This document shows positions 9,585 to 19,867 of a stretch of DNA of 64,000 bases, one piece after another. The notes beneath the pieces were generated by a model. That model ran no database searches. It was not told the DNA's origin and saw nothing but the letters and a program-made list of their open reading frames with translations. The DNA comes from Niastella sp. OAS944 (lineage in GTDB: Bacteria > Bacteroidota > Bacteroidia > Chitinophagales > Chitinophagaceae), in assembly GCA_024809215.1 (NCBI GenBank), contig JANUBW010000003.1, positions 744,001-808,000 on the forward strand. Reading direction: 5' to 3'. Each line of letters begins with the position of its first letter. The stretch's first letter is position 1. Made by a program: the position numbers and the translations under genes.

Positions 9585-10373
9585 TTACCCCCCATGTCCA
9601 ATTCTTCTGGGGCCATTACGTTGCATTTCGGCCATAAGTTTTTCCCTTTCTTTATTAAATTCCTCAGCTGTTATTTTCTTGCCTTTCTTTGGTTCTTTAA
9701 TAGCCGTAACATCTGCTTTCTGCGATACTTCAATCGCTTTATAGGTAGTGTTGCCGTTAATGTCAATTTGTAATATCAGGCCAGGTAACTGTCCTTCATA
9801 ATCAGGACCAGCTGGTACAGGAACTGTTGGTGTAAACCATACCACCACCTGGCTGGTATCGGGCACTTCTTTTCGGACCATTTCGCCGTTATCCATCGAC
9901 ATCATCATGCGTTTGCTATAGCGGGTTGTAGTGGCCTGCTGGCATGCATAGCCCAATACCGTTTTGGTTTCGCCGGTAAGCTTCCAGTTTTGTTTACGAA
10001 TACTATCGCTAACCAGGTATTGTTTGGCTGCGAATTCTTTTTGTTCCACTTTACGGCCATCAGTAAAATTGAGCCAGGTAATATCATCATCGCCCATGCC
10101 GAAAGCGCGGATCTGAATGCCGCCACCTTCGCCCGGAAAGTCGTTAATATTATTGTCTTCCAATGCACGACGCAACATTTGATTGTTACCAAACAGTACT
10201 TCCTGTTTAATAGTGTGGGCATGGGGTGGCGGTGGCGGTTGATCGGGCCCGCCGGGGCCACCCATTCTTATTTGCATTTGCCGGGTATATTCATACACTA
10301 CCCGCCCCGTTTGTTGCTGGGCATGCAACTGCAAAGACATTAATACGCCTGCCAGAACATATATCATTTTCAT
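9585..10373 (-). CDS. GLPGLI family secreted protein
   Basis: A 262-residue protein with a signal peptide (MKMIYVLAGVLMSLQLHAQ). The C-terminal half carries QLPGLILQIDINGN, the defining segment of the Bacteroidota GLPGLI family, and earlier parts fit it (VLGYACQQATT, VWFTPTVPVPAGPDYEG). The N-terminal region has an Asn/Gly/Pro-rich stretch (GGPGGPDQPPPPPHAH). The family is common next to outer-membrane receptors; its biochemical role is unknown. It is divergent from the histidine kinase gene at 10500, and an exact TAnnTTTG box lies 18 bases upstream of its start, which supports ATG 10373. The neighbouring kinase pair could regulate it, but that is inference. Confidence 0.88.
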   Translation of the reverse strand: MKMIYVLAGVLMSLQLHAQQQTGRVVYEYTRQMQIRMGGPGGPDQPPPPPHAHTIKQEVLFGNNQMLRRALEDNNINDFPGEGGGIQIRAFGMGDDDITWLNFTDGRKVEQKEFAAKQYLVSDSIRKQNWKLTGETKTVLGYACQQATTTRYSKRMMMSMDNGEMVRKEVPDTSQVVVWFTPTVPVPAGPDYEGQLPGLILQIDINGNTTYKAIEVSQKADVTAIKEPKKGKKITAEEFNKEREKLMAEMQRNGPRRIGHGG

Positions 10374-10390
10374 AATTGTATTATTTGTTT

Positions 10391-10398
10391 CAAAACTA
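10391..10398 (-). promoter_or_regulatory. Promoter -7 box of the GLPGLI gene
   Basis: TAGTTTTG on the minus strand matches the Bacteroidota TAnnTTTG consensus exactly, 17 bases before the ATG. No clear -33 TTTG is seen. Confidence 0.6.
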
Positions 10399-10484
10399 TT
10401 GCAGCCGGTAACGGTAACAGGTTAATGCACCTTGGTTTAATGTTAATTAAGGTTAATGGTATTAGGCTGGCAGGTTTAAACGGC

Positions 10485-10492
10485 TACTTTTG
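10485..10492 (+). promoter_or_regulatory. Promoter -7 box of the histidine kinase gene
   Basis: TACTTTTG is an exact TAnnTTTG match ending only 7 bases before ATG 10500. It favours this start over the longer frame from 10425 and implies a very short or absent leader. Confidence 0.55.
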
Positions 10493-10499
10493 TAGTGTT

Positions 10500-11990
10500 A
10501 TGAACAGGCGCCGTTTGTATTTTCCGGTTGTTTTAATGTTGCTGGCTATTGTAGCTGTAGCAACCTTCCAGGCATATTGGCTGCGTAAGAATTACAGGGA
10601 GAAAAAGCTGGAGCTAACTTTTCGCACCAACGTGCTGTTTCGCGAAACGGTACAACATATTAGGGCAGAAAAGCTAAAGCTCGATACCAGCCTTGGCCAG
10701 AATATACATTTCAGGCGGGCCGGTTTTGGCGCAGTAGGTATGTTGGATGCCATGCGGGCAAGAGCAATTGACTCCCTGGGGGACGAGAAAAAGTTTCATG
10801 TACTTGTAAGGGAAACTTCAACCGATTTTATACATGAGAGGGCCGTACCCGGCGACTCACTTTCAGAGATCCATATTTTTAAGGATGGCCCCGGCCCGGG
10901 AATAATAAGAGTATTAAGCCGGGTTGATTCATTGCAGGATACTATTGGTGTAAAAGAACTTACAATGCGGTATGGGCGACGGCTGAGAAAAGAAAACATT
11001 TTAATTCCCTTTACTATTACCAGCCATAAGGTAACGTCGTTGGAAGACATGCCTTCACCCCCTCTTAGCCGTAAAGCCCCATCACGTGACGACATACCCG
11101 GACCGCCGTTTTATGAAAAGGAAAATGAAATTACCATTGGCATCAATCACCCCATAACCTATCATCTCGATGTAGGTAGTTTAACACCCTTTGCCCTGCA
11201 AAAAATGTGGCCGCAGATCTTGTTTTCGCTATTCCTAGTAGGGCTTACCATTTTGTCGTTTGCGCTGTTAATGCGCACACTTGTGCAACAGCGAAAACTA
11301 ACACAAATAAAGAACGACTTCATAAGTAATATAACCCACGAACTTAAAACACCTATTGCTACCGTAAGTGTGGCTATTGAGGCATTACGAAATTTCGATG
11401 CCCTGCAAGACCCCGAAAAAACAAAAGAATACCTGGCCATTTCATCGAACGAGTTGCAGCGGTTATCGTTTTTGGTTGATAAAGTACTAAAGCTATCGAT
11501 GTTTGAAAAACACCAGGTTGAATTAAAAGAAGAGATCGTTGACCTGAACGTGCTGGTTAAAGACGTGGTGAACTCCATGAAGCTGCAATTTGAAAAATAC
11601 AAAGCCAAGGTAAATTTGCAGGTACAGGGATACCGGTTTGAAGTAGAAGCCGATCGCCTGCATATTACCAGCGTATTGTTCAACCTGCTTGATAATGCAT
11701 TGAAGTATAGTAAGGAAAACCCTTCCATTCATATTGAACTAAGAGAGGAGAATGAACGCATTTTACTTCGGGTAACCGATAACGGAATTGGCATACCGGC
11801 TGAGTATCATAAAAAGATATTTGAAAAATTCTTTAGGGTGCCCGCAGGCAATACCCATAATGTAAAAGGGTATGGTTTAGGGTTAAGTTATGTGGCCTAT
11901 GTTATTCAGCGGCATTACGGTTCAATTGATGTAGAAAGCCAGCCCGGTATTGGCAGCCAGTTTATAATAAAACTTCCCGCAGCCTTATGA
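10500..11990 (+). CDS. Sensor histidine kinase
   Basis: A 496-residue membrane kinase if read from ATG 10500. The frame is open from 10425, but the first membrane helix and the promoter box favour 10500. TM1 about 7-27, a periplasmic sensor of about 210 residues with no recognised fold, TM2 about 237-258, HisKA with phospho-acceptor His about 280 (ITHELKTPIATVSVAIEAL), then HATPase_c with N-box (LFNLLDNALKYS), DNGIGIP and YGLGLSYV. Its stop overlaps the start of the response regulator by four bases (ATGA), so the pair is translationally coupled. The sensor domain is rich in Arg, Asp and Pro, with two similar PSPPLSR / PGPPFYE segments. The signal sensed is unknown. Confidence 0.93.
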   Translation: MNRRRLYFPVVLMLLAIVAVATFQAYWLRKNYREKKLELTFRTNVLFRETVQHIRAEKLKLDTSLGQNIHFRRAGFGAVGMLDAMRARAIDSLGDEKKFHVLVRETSTDFIHERAVPGDSLSEIHIFKDGPGPGIIRVLSRVDSLQDTIGVKELTMRYGRRLRKENILIPFTITSHKVTSLEDMPSPPLSRKAPSRDDIPGPPFYEKENEITIGINHPITYHLDVGSLTPFALQKMWPQILFSLFLVGLTILSFALLMRTLVQQRKLTQIKNDFISNITHELKTPIATVSVAIEALRNFDALQDPEKTKEYLAISSNELQRLSFLVDKVLKLSMFEKHQVELKEEIVDLNVLVKDVVNSMKLQFEKYKAKVNLQVQGYRFEVEADRLHITSVLFNLLDNALKYSKENPSIHIELREENERILLRVTDNGIGIPAEYHKKIFEKFFRVPAGNTHNVKGYGLGLSYVAYVIQRHYGSIDVESQPGIGSQFIIKLPAAL

Positions 11991-12679
11991 GTAAAACCAA
12001 GGTCCTATATGTTGAAGACGAATTATTCCTGGGCAAAATTGTAAAAGAAAGCCTGGAGAGCCGGCAGTTTGAAGTTACCATGGAAAGCGACGGCGTAAAT
12101 GTATTATCTGTTTTTAAAAAGGTAAACCCCGATGTGTGCGTGTTGGATGTAATGCTGCCTAATAAAGATGGTTTTACGCTTGCCGGTGAAATACGCGAAA
12201 TAAATGCTACGGTGCCCATCATCTTCCTTACAGCCAAAACACAAACTGATGATCTGGTAAAAGGCTTTTCCATTGGCGGCAACGATTATATACGCAAGCC
12301 ATTTAGTATGGAAGAATTAATAGTACGTATTGAAAATGCACTTCGGGTAAAAGAACAGGGCGCCCGTACTACCAATGGAAAAGATACATTACCCATTGGC
12401 AAATACAACTTTTCTGTTAGCCGCCAGCTGTTAACAGGTTTTAATGAAGAAAGAAAGCTGTCGTTTCGCGAAAGCGAGTTACTTAAATTACTTTACGAGA
12501 ACCGCGAAAAGATCATTGGCCGCAAAGACATTTTGAATATGCTTTGGGGCAATGACTCCTTTTTTAACTCGCGCAACCTCGATGTTTACATCACGAAGTT
12601 GCGCGGTTACTTAAAAGAAGACGACCTGCTTGAAATAATTACAATTAAGGGTATCGGCTACCGATTTGTTGTAGGTTAA
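11987..12679 (+). CDS. OmpR-type response regulator
   Basis: A 230-residue regulator that partners the kinase immediately upstream (ATGA overlap). The receiver domain (1-120) has the acidic pair VEDE, phospho-acceptor Asp54 in CVLDVMLPNKDG, a switch Thr in FLTAK and Lys in IRKPF. The C-terminal winged helix (about 130-228) ends with NLDVYITKLRGYL and IKGIGYRF, typical of OmpR/PhoB DNA-binding domains. Its targets are not visible here; the divergent GLPGLI gene and the outer-membrane protein genes are candidates. It ends convergently with a minus-strand gene, overlapping it by four bases. Confidence 0.95.
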   Translation: MSKTKVLYVEDELFLGKIVKESLESRQFEVTMESDGVNVLSVFKKVNPDVCVLDVMLPNKDGFTLAGEIREINATVPIIFLTAKTQTDDLVKGFSIGGNDYIRKPFSMEELIVRIENALRVKEQGARTTNGKDTLPIGKYNFSVSRQLLTGFNEERKLSFRESELLKLLYENREKIIGRKDILNMLWGNDSFFNSRNLDVYITKLRGYLKEDDLLEIITIKGIGYRFVVG

Positions 12680-12981
12680 CGGCCAGTGATCTTGATTGTT
12701 TTTATTGGCTGTTGCTGCGGGTTTTTCAAGTATTTGAAAAACCACATGATAGTGAAGCTCGGAATAAAATCGGTAAACGGAAGCGCTTCTTCAATAAAGT
12801 TAAATACACCCCCTAACGCACCCTTCCAACCACCGAATGTTTTGTAGAAAATGAGTGCAGAAATGGGGGCCCAAATGATATCTCCAAACTCACCCAGAAA
12901 GGGTATAGTGTAGGTAGCGTAGCCAATGATATCCATTAGCACACAAAATATCAAAGAGGTCGATGTTTGCTGTTTGATCAT
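12676..12981 (-). CDS. Small membrane protein, 101 residues
   Basis: The protein begins MIKQQTSTSLIFCVLMDIIGYATYTIP and contains two to three hydrophobic segments (about 8-28, 32-50 and 70-85) with conserved-looking Gly/Pro turns (FLGEFGDIIWAPISALIFYKTFGGW). The tail is basic. I recognise the type as an uncharacterised inner-membrane protein common in Bacteroidota, without a function. Its 3' end overlaps the response regulator end by four bases, so the two transcripts converge with no room for a shared terminator. Confidence 0.75.
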   Translation of the reverse strand: MIKQQTSTSLIFCVLMDIIGYATYTIPFLGEFGDIIWAPISALIFYKTFGGWKGALGGVFNFIEEALPFTDFIPSFTIMWFFKYLKNPQQQPIKTIKITGR

Positions 12982-13061
12982 TTTCTGAATTTAGTTTGAC
13001 TATTAGACAAAAAATGGGTCGCAGCGGTTGTAAAAATGTAACGGGTAAAATGTTAAAATTT

Positions 13062-16000
13062 TTACACCAGCAACATCCTTTTCTTTAGTACCGCTTCAAT
13101 CTCTTCTAACTTAAAGGGTTTTGAAATATAGTCGTTCATGCCGGCCTCAATACATTTTTCTTTATCGCCTTGCATGGCATCGGCAGTAAGGGCAATTACG
13201 GGAATGAGGCAGTACGGCTCGGGCAGTTGCCTTATAAGGCGGGTAGTGGTAAAGCCATCCATTTCGGGCATATTCACATCCATAAATATCAGCTGAGGGT
13301 CCTGCTGTTGCAACAGCTCAAGCGCCTGTTTACCATTGGTGGCCTTAATAACAGCAAACCCCATTCTGCTCAATACTTCTGTGATCAACATCATATTGAT
13401 AGGTTCGTCTTCAACCACCATTATACTTGCTGCATCAGCTATTTTTTCAATAGTTGGTATTGGGCTTAATTTCTCAGGCTGTTGCGTGCCTGTGATGAAC
13501 ATAGCAGAAAGCGTAGCGTATAATTCATACAGTTTAACCGGTTTGCTAAGAAAAGCTTGTATGCCCAGCTTTTCTGCCTGGCGTTGGAACAAATTCTTCT
13601 CTAAAGAAGACAGCATCATAATAACAGGTTGTGCAAAAACTTTTGATGATTTGCGTATTTCCTGTACCAGTTGCATGCCATCCATTTCGGGCATATGGTG
13701 ATCGGTTAAAATAAGATCGAGCGGCTCGCCATGTTCATGTATGCGATCTAAAATGGCCAATGCTTCCCTGCCGCCTTTTGCTGTTTCGCATGGGATGTTG
13801 AAGTAGCGGAATATTTCCTGCATCATCCAACGGTTGCTGGCATTGTCATCAATCACCAATACTTTCTTTAATGGCGGGCGGTAAGCGCCGGTAATTTGTG
13901 GTTCAAGATTTACAATTTCAAGCGGCAGGCGCAAGGTGAACGTGCTGCCACGGCCGGCTTCACTCTCTACGTTCAAGCTGCCATCCATTAATTCAGCCAG
14001 GCTTTTTGAAATGGTAAGTCCTAACCCGGTACCACCGTATTTACGGGTGGTTGAAGAATCGGCTTGCGTAAAGCTGTCGAATATTTTTACCAGTTTTTCT
14101 TTGGGAATACCAATACCGGTATCACGTACGCTTAATTCGATATTGATGAATTTCTTTTTGTCTTTAACGTATATGGTGCCCGCTTTTTTCAGCGACACAA
14201 ATATTTCGCCTTTCTGTGTAAACTTAATGGCGTTGCCCAACAGGTTCACAAAGATCTGGCGTATACGAACAGGGTCGCCGCTAACCCGGCTGGGCAATAA
14301 CGGATCGATATGGCAAACCATTTCGAGCTTCTTTTCAAAAGCCTTTACAGTCAGTATGTCGATGGTTTCTTCAACCAGTTCATCAATTCTAAATGAGGTA
14401 TTATCTATTTGCAGTTTACCTGCTTCCAGTTTTGAGAAGTCGAGAATGTCGTTGATGATATCGAGCAAACCGTATGCTGATTTCTTTACATTCTCCAGGT
14501 AATCGCGTTGTGAATGTTGTAATGAAGTGGTAAGCACCAGGTCGGTAAAACCAATGATGCCGTTCATAGGCGTACGCAATTCGTGGCTCATGTTTGCCAT
14601 GAATTCGCTCTTGGCCTGGTTGGCCGATTCGGCCATATCCTTTGCCTGCACCAGCTCCTGCTCCATTTGCTTACGCTCGATGGCGGCGGCCAGGGTGGCG
14701 GCAAATGATTGCAGTATACTGAATTCGGTAATGGTCCAGTCGCGCTCCTGGGTGCAATCGCTAAAGGCTACAAAGCCCCAGAAATAATGCATGGTAAATA
14801 TGGGCAGCACGGCGGCGGTTTTAACGCCTCTTTCTTCATAGTAAGAACGCAAAACCGGATAGTCGATATTCTTTACATGGCTGCAGAATATTTCTTCCCG
14901 TATAAGGGTTTGAAAAAGGGGCGACTTAACGTCAAGGTCCTTATTTTGAAATTCGGGCGAACGATAGATCAGTTCATCGGTGGCGCTTTCCCATTGCCAT
15001 AACCTGCTTGTGTACCATTTGTCCTCAGCCAGCACGTATTCGTTCTTATATACATTAAGCGCATCAACCTGCATCTTCATACCCAGCAGCTGAATGGCTT
15101 CGCCAATGGCCTGATCGAGGTTGTTGTTACTAATAAGCAAATGCGTTGCTTCGGCTACCGCCTGTAATAACTGGTCTTTACGACGCAGGTTCTCTTCTAC
15201 TTTTTTAAGCGGAGTAATGTTGTGTACAAAGCCCATTACACCCCACACAGTTCCTTCGGCATCTTTCATGGGCACTTTAACTGTGCTCATAGTATTCTGC
15301 TGACCATTGGCAAAGTTTAGCTCTTCGGGTATGTACATAACCTTGCCGGTCTTATATACTTCATCATCATCGGCCCAAAAACCACGAATGCCACGTGACG
15401 GGTCACCGGTAACATATTCGGGCTGGAAACCAATTTCAAGATCGTCTTTACCAACAATTTCCTTTGGTGTTTTGCGCAGCGAATCGGCAAAGGCCTGGTT
15501 TACCAGCAGAAACTTGTGGTTGTGGTCTTTTATAAAGATCCAGTCGGGGGTGCTATCAATAATGGTGCGCAACAGTTCTTCCGATTGTTTTACATCAACC
15601 AGCAACTGTTCACGTTCTGCCTCGGCTTTCTTTTGTTCGGTTACGTTACGTGAAGTAGTAATGATCTTTACTACTTCGCCGTTTTCCTGTACCGGCTTCA
15701 AAATACTTTCAAGCCAAATATATTCGCTCCATTTGGTTATAATGCGGTAGCGTAGGGTAAGGTTGTCAATTCTACCCAATGCAATGCTGCCCTTGTGCGG
15801 TGTGAACACATGCACATCCTCAGGGTGAACAAAGGAGGTAATGCTATGGCCTTCCATTTCTTCGCGGCTATAACCAAGCGCTTTTTCAACCGAAGGCGAT
15901 ACGTATTGGAAAACGCCTTCGGGATTGCTAACAGAAATAATATCTTCAGCATGCTCCGCAAGCAACCGGAATTTTTGCTCGCTGTTCTGCAGCGCCTGTT

Positions 16001-17051
16001 CGGCAATTACTTTTTCGGTAACGTTCACGCCAATACCCTGAATTTCAGAAACACCATCTTCATTTTGTAGGGCAATAAATTCCCAATCGGTCCACTGAAA
16101 AGTATTGGTGCTTTTAATTGGTTTTTTTATAAGTAATTTGAAAACCGTACCCGGGTGTTGCCAGCACTGATCGGCCACTTCCTGGCAACGGTGCAGATCT
16201 TTGGGATGAATGGTGGTAAAAAAACCAACACCCATTAGTTCATTTTCGGTATACCTAAAGGATTGCAAAAACTGCGGGTTGGCATATGTGAAATTGCCAT
16301 TGCGGTCTATACGAATAACGTAGTTGGTTTGCGAATTGAGAATGGACGACAGATATTGTTTTTCACGCAGCAAGGCATTGCGTGCGGCTTGCAGCGCTTC
16401 GTAGTTTTGTTTATTGCTGCGCAGCAAAGGATCTATTACCAGGAAAATAAGACAGATGAGGGCAATGATAAGCGAAATGAATTTGCCGGTATTGATATTG
16501 CTCGATTCTTCAATTCTATCGGTAACAACAGCGGTGTAGCGTTCTACCACTTCGTTCATTAGTGGGAAGAACTTTCTTTCGCTATAGATTATTTGCTGTT
16601 TGTACAATGCGCCATTAATGGCCAGTAACTGGCTATCGGCCTGAATCACTTCCTGGGCCACGGCAACTATGCCTTTCAAATGGGTTTGGGCATTTGTAAG
16701 TTCGCGGGTTATTTCAAGCAGGTCGTTGGTGACCGGTTCATCGGTTTCGATCTTTATTTTTTCGCGTAAAAGCTGGTTGCAGTCAATAAAGGTGTCGGTG
16801 GCTTTTTTCAGGTCTTCGCGAATGGCCTGTTGTTCACGTTCGGGCAGGTTGCCTTTCGTAAGCAGCATTACGTCTTTGGTAATAAGCTGACTAAGCGTTT
16901 GCTGTTGCGCGCTGATATTCACCAGCTTTACCATTTTTTCATTCTGTTTGCTCGACAGATGAATCATGTAATAGCCAAAAAAATTGAACAGAAGCACGGC
17001 AGCAAGCAGTACTACAGCAATTCTTATCAATTTACGAAAGGGACTCTTCAT
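13062..17051 (-). CDS. Hybrid sensor histidine kinase with three PAS, one GAF and two receiver domains
   Basis: A 1329-residue hybrid kinase. Order: TM1 about 10-30; helical periplasmic region about 31-190; TM2 about 193-213; PAS about 230-350, 355-475 and 490-625; GAF about 635-795; HisKA near 820-885 with [11 protein letters not shown]; HATPase_c with DTGIGIP and [11 protein letters not shown]; receiver 1 with [10 protein letters not shown]; receiver 2 with [10 protein letters not shown]. Both receivers keep the phospho-acceptor Asp and the late Lys (SKP). No Hpt domain follows, so a separate phosphotransfer protein or an orphan regulator would be needed downstream. It is transcribed alone; no partner gene lies beside it. 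The helical sensor and stacked PAS domains suggest integration of an external and an internal (redox or ligand) signal. Confidence 0.94.
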   Translation of the reverse strand: MKSPFRKLIRIAVVLLAAVLLFNFFGYYMIHLSSKQNEKMVKLVNISAQQQTLSQLITKDVMLLTKGNLPEREQQAIREDLKKATDTFIDCNQLLREKIKIETDEPVTNDLLEITRELTNAQTHLKGIVAVAQEVIQADSQLLAINGALYKQQIIYSERKFFPLMNEVVERYTAVVTDRIEESSNINTGKFISLIIALICLIFLVIDPLLRSNKQNYEALQAARNALLREKQYLSSILNSQTNYVIRIDRNGNFTYANPQFLQSFRYTENELMGVGFFTTIHPKDLHRCQEVADQCWQHPGTVFKLLIKKPIKSTNTFQWTDWEFIALQNEDGVSEIQGIGVNVTEKVIAEQALQNSEQKFRLLAEHAEDIISVSNPEGVFQYVSPSVEKALGYSREEMEGHSITSFVHPEDVHVFTPHKGSIALGRIDNLTLRYRIITKWSEYIWLESILKPVQENGEVVKIITTSRNVTEQKKAEAEREQLLVDVKQSEELLRTIIDSTPDWIFIKDHNHKFLLVNQAFADSLRKTPKEIVGKDDLEIGFQPEYVTGDPSRGIRGFWADDDEVYKTGKVMYIPEELNFANGQQNTMSTVKVPMKDAEGTVWGVMGFVHNITPLKKVEENLRRKDQLLQAVAEATHLLISNNNLDQAIGEAIQLLGMKMQVDALNVYKNEYVLAEDKWYTSRLWQWESATDELIYRSPEFQNKDLDVKSPLFQTLIREEIFCSHVKNIDYPVLRSYYEERGVKTAAVLPIFTMHYFWGFVAFSDCTQERDWTITEFSILQSFAATLAAAIERKQMEQELVQAKDMAESANQAKSEFMANMSHELRTPMNGIIGFTDLVLTTSLQHSQRDYLENVKKSAYGLLDIINDILDFSKLEAGKLQIDNTSFRIDELVEETIDILTVKAFEKKLEMVCHIDPLLPSRVSGDPVRIRQIFVNLLGNAIKFTQKGEIFVSLKKAGTIYVKDKKKFINIELSVRDTGIGIPKEKLVKIFDSFTQADSSTTRKYGGTGLGLTISKSLAELMDGSLNVESEAGRGSTFTLRLPLEIVNLEPQITGAYRPPLKKVLVIDDNASNRWMMQEIFRYFNIPCETAKGGREALAILDRIHEHGEPLDLILTDHHMPEMDGMQLVQEIRKSSKVFAQPVIMMLSSLEKNLFQRQAEKLGIQAFLSKPVKLYELYATLSAMFITGTQQPEKLSPIPTIEKIADAASIMVVEDEPINMMLITEVLSRMGFAVIKATNGKQALELLQQQDPQLIFMDVNMPEMDGFTTTRLIRQLPEPYCLIPVIALTADAMQGDKEKCIEAGMNDYISKPFKLEEIEAVLKKRMLLV

Positions 17052-17235
17052 GGTTTTTTCAGGATACTATACCTATCCGGATATATAACTTTGAAATTAG
17101 GATTGTATTGAATATCAACCGTTATTTTTTAGTGCAAATAAGGGTAATCTATCATTTTTTTAGCTTTAGATGCGGGCCGCTAAAGAGAAATAATAAGCCA
17201 AATCAAATGAAAATTGATGATTATCAGACAATAAA

Positions 17236-17261
17236 AAGCCCCGGCGTTACTGTCGGGGCTT
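17236..17261 (-). terminator. Terminator of mqnC
   Basis: AAGCCCCG pairs with CGGGGCTT around a 10-base loop; on the minus strand the stem runs into a T-rich tract. It is 20 bases after the mqnC stop. Confidence 0.85.
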
Positions 17262-17280
17262 CATATGAAAAATAATTCTA

Positions 17281-18405
17281 CTAATAATCAATCACCTGCT
17301 CCTCTATTTGCGCTGGCATTTGGCGCCACTCATATTGCTGGTTACGCAATTGTGGTTCAAACCCGGCCTCTTTAATGGCCTGTTGCATGCTTTTAAAAGT
17401 GAAGCGGTGGGGGGCGCCGGCGGCGCTTACCACATTTTCTTCGAGCATGATGCTGCCAAAGTCATTGGCGCCTGAGTGCAAACATATTTGGGCAGTTTGT
17501 TTACCAACGGTAAGCCAGCTGGCCTGAATGTTCTTCACATTAGGCAGCATGATGCGGCTTATGGCAATCATGCGAATATATTCGTCGGGCGTGGTGAGGT
17601 TGTGCACACCACGAATTTTAGTCAGCAGAGTGTCAACGTCCTGGAAGGTCCAGGGAATAAATGCCAGGAAACCTTTGGCTTCGGCAGGCTTTTTAGCTTG
17701 CACCTCTCTGATTTTCATCAGGTGTTCGAAACGTTCGCGTATTGTTTCTACGTGGCCAAACATCATGGTACCCGAAGTGGTGATGTTTAGTTTATGCGCT
17801 TCGTGCATGATATCGAGCCACTCCTGTGAGCCGCATTTTCCTTTTGAAATAAGGCGGCGAACGCGGTCAACCAATATTTCGGCACCGGCGCCAGGTAAGC
17901 TATCCATACCCGCTTCCTTGAGGGCGGTGAGCACCTCGCGGTGGGTGCTTTTTTCGAGTTTGGTGATATGGGCTACTTCGGGGGGCCCAAGGGTGTGCAA
18001 TTTAATGGTAGGGTACAGTGACTTTAATTGTTTAAAAAGGTCAACATAGAACTGTAAACCCAGGTTAGGGTGGTGGCCACCTTGCAACAATAACTGATCG
18101 CCACCCCAGCGGATGGTTTCGTCGATCTTCTTTTTATAGGTATCAATATCGGTAATATAGGCATCGGCATGTCCGGGTATGCGAAAGAAGTTACAGAACT
18201 TACAGTTGGCAATACATACGTTGGTGGTATTAACGTTACGGTCTATTTGCCAGGTAACTTTACCATGAGGCACCTGTTTTTTACGTAATTCGTTGGCTAC
18301 AAACATCAGTTCCGTTAAGGGGGCATGTTCAAAAAGGTGCATTCCCTCCTCAATACTCAGCATTTCAAAATTCAGGGCTTTCGCGTACAGATCATCCAGG
18401 TGCAT
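17281..18405 (-). CDS. mqnC: Cyclic dehypoxanthine futalosine synthase (radical SAM)
   Basis: MqnC cyclises dehypoxanthine futalosine by radical chemistry in the futalosine route to menaquinone. The protein has CIANCKFCNFFR, the CxxxCxxC cluster motif that binds [4Fe-4S] and SAM, then GGDQLLLQGGHHPNLGL, GPPEV, GAGAEILVDRVRR and TSGTMMFGHVET, all typical of MqnC rather than MqnE. The frame is open from 18450, but ATG 18405 (MHLDDLYAKALNFEM) gives 374 residues, the usual length, and a TAnnTTTG box lies at 18426-18433, inside the longer version. Menaquinone is the electron donor for the alternative complex III encoded at 46 kb. The start region carries an unusual direct repeat at 18453-18484. 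Confidence 0.92.
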   Translation of the reverse strand: MHLDDLYAKALNFEMLSIEEGMHLFEHAPLTELMFVANELRKKQVPHGKVTWQIDRNVNTTNVCIANCKFCNFFRIPGHADAYITDIDTYKKKIDETIRWGGDQLLLQGGHHPNLGLQFYVDLFKQLKSLYPTIKLHTLGPPEVAHITKLEKSTHREVLTALKEAGMDSLPGAGAEILVDRVRRLISKGKCGSQEWLDIMHEAHKLNITTSGTMMFGHVETIRERFEHLMKIREVQAKKPAEAKGFLAFIPWTFQDVDTLLTKIRGVHNLTTPDEYIRMIAISRIMLPNVKNIQASWLTVGKQTAQICLHSGANDFGSIMLEENVVSAAGAPHRFTFKSMQQAIKEAGFEPQLRNQQYEWRQMPAQIEEQVIDY

Positions 18406-18425
18406 AGAAAAATTTATTGTAGCAA

Positions 18426-18433
18426 CAAAAGTA
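18426..18433 (-). promoter_or_regulatory. Promoter -7 box of mqnC
   Basis: TACTTTTG on the minus strand is an exact TAnnTTTG match, 20 bases before ATG 18405. It decides the start in favour of 18405. Confidence 0.65.
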
Positions 18434-18452
18434 CTAAACGATCGGTTCAATA

Positions 18453-18484
18453 CGTATGGTATAAGAAGTAAATCGTATGGTATA
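18453..18484 (-). promoter_or_regulatory. Direct repeat upstream of mqnC, possible operator
   Basis: The 11-mer TATACCATACG (minus strand) occurs exactly twice, at 18453-18463 and 18474-18484, 21 bp apart, two helical turns. Counting from a start site predicted from the -7 box, the copies are at about -31 to -41 and -52 to -62. Confidence 0.5.
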
Positions 18485-18600
18485 CATATCCTGTTCGCAG
18501 TATTTTAGCAGGCGAAGGGCGTTGTTTATGTGTTTTTATACCAATGGTTTAACAGTTTCACATAAATATTTTATCTTACTTACTGCATAACCGCGCACCC

Positions 18601-19803
18601 ATGCGATTGTTGACCATACCCATTTTGCTACTAATACTGACGGCATCTTTTGTGCAGGCCCAGGAAGAATTTATTCCGCCGCCGGCAAAGCTTATTGCCA
18701 AATTTCCGTTCAAACTGCTCACGGGGGGCATTATTACTTTAAAGGCCAGGCTGAGCAATTTTCCCGATACGCTTAATTTCATTCTCGATACTGGTAGCGG
18801 CGGCATTTCGCTCGATTCGGCCACCGCCAGCTATTTAAAGGTTCAAACCACTTTGAGCGACCGCACCATTCGTGGCATTGCGGGGGTACGGCGGGTTTAT
18901 TTTTCTTACCGGCAAACCCTGCACATGCCCGATAATTTGGATGTAGAAAACCTTGATTTTCATATTAATGACTACGATGTACTCACCAGCGCCTATGGCG
19001 AAAAAATAGATGGTATTATTGGTCTTAGCTTTTTGGCCAGGTATATTGTAGCGGTTGATTATGACAGCCTCAAAATATCGGTTTACACCAAAGGCACCAT
19101 CAAATACCCCCGTGGCGGCTTTTTGCTGAAACCCCTCATCAATACTATTCCAATTTTGGGTGCTAATATAAGAGACAACCGACCCCTTACTTCAAGGTTC
19201 TATTTTGATACCGGCGCCGGCATGTGCCTGCTGTTGTCGGCCGATTTTGTAAGCGACAGCAATTTTATAAAGCCCAAGCGTAAATGGTATGCTACCCAGG
19301 CTGAGGGGTTGGGTGGTAAAGCGCCTATGAAACAGGGAGTTATAAAGCAGGTTCAGGTGGGACCCTTCAGGTTCAGGAACGTTCCTACCTATATTTTCGA
19401 CGATGAATATAATGTAACGGCCTACCCGGCCCTGGCGGGGTTAATTGGTAATGACCTGTTGCGCCGGTTCAACCTGATTATAAACTATGAGCGTAAGGAT
19501 ATTTACATGACCCCCAATTCGCATTATAAGGAACAGTTTGATTACTCCTATACCGGGCTGGGCATGTATGTGGTTGACGGTGAAATTCAGGTAGTTGATA
19601 TTATGCCCGAATCCCCAGCCGAGCAGGCGGGTTTTAAGGAAGGCGACGTAATTATGGCCGTGGCGAACAATTTCAGTAATAATATTCAAACATATAAGAA
19701 CCTGATGCAAACGCCCGGCGAAAAGCTTAAAGTGTTGGTGCTACGAAAAGAGGGGCCCGTTGTGCTTACCCTGAAGGTGAAAAACATCTTAACCGGGCGG
19801 TAA
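18601..19803 (+). CDS. Retropepsin-like aspartyl protease with C-terminal PDZ domain
   Basis: A 400-residue protein with a signal peptide (MRLLTIPILLLILTASFVQA). Two DTG motifs are present, FILDTGSGGISL at about residue 62 and FYFDTGAGMCLLL at about residue 203, so both lobes of a pepsin-like site are on one chain. A PDZ domain follows at about 315-395 (MPESPAEQAGFKEGDVIMAV). The architecture matches the Bacteroidota aspartyl protease-PDZ proteins, probably periplasmic and acting on envelope proteins. It is divergent from mqnC with about 195 bases between. No exact promoter box was found. Confidence 0.88.
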   Translation: MRLLTIPILLLILTASFVQAQEEFIPPPAKLIAKFPFKLLTGGIITLKARLSNFPDTLNFILDTGSGGISLDSATASYLKVQTTLSDRTIRGIAGVRRVYFSYRQTLHMPDNLDVENLDFHINDYDVLTSAYGEKIDGIIGLSFLARYIVAVDYDSLKISVYTKGTIKYPRGGFLLKPLINTIPILGANIRDNRPLTSRFYFDTGAGMCLLLSADFVSDSNFIKPKRKWYATQAEGLGGKAPMKQGVIKQVQVGPFRFRNVPTYIFDDEYNVTAYPALAGLIGNDLLRRFNLIINYERKDIYMTPNSHYKEQFDYSYTGLGMYVVDGEIQVVDIMPESPAEQAGFKEGDVIMAVANNFSNNIQTYKNLMQTPGEKLKVLVLRKEGPVVLTLKVKNILTGR

Positions 19804-19867
19804 CGTCTTTTCTCAATCAGTTTCAACCAAATACCTCAACTTGTCGTTAATTTGTAGTCACGGGCTG

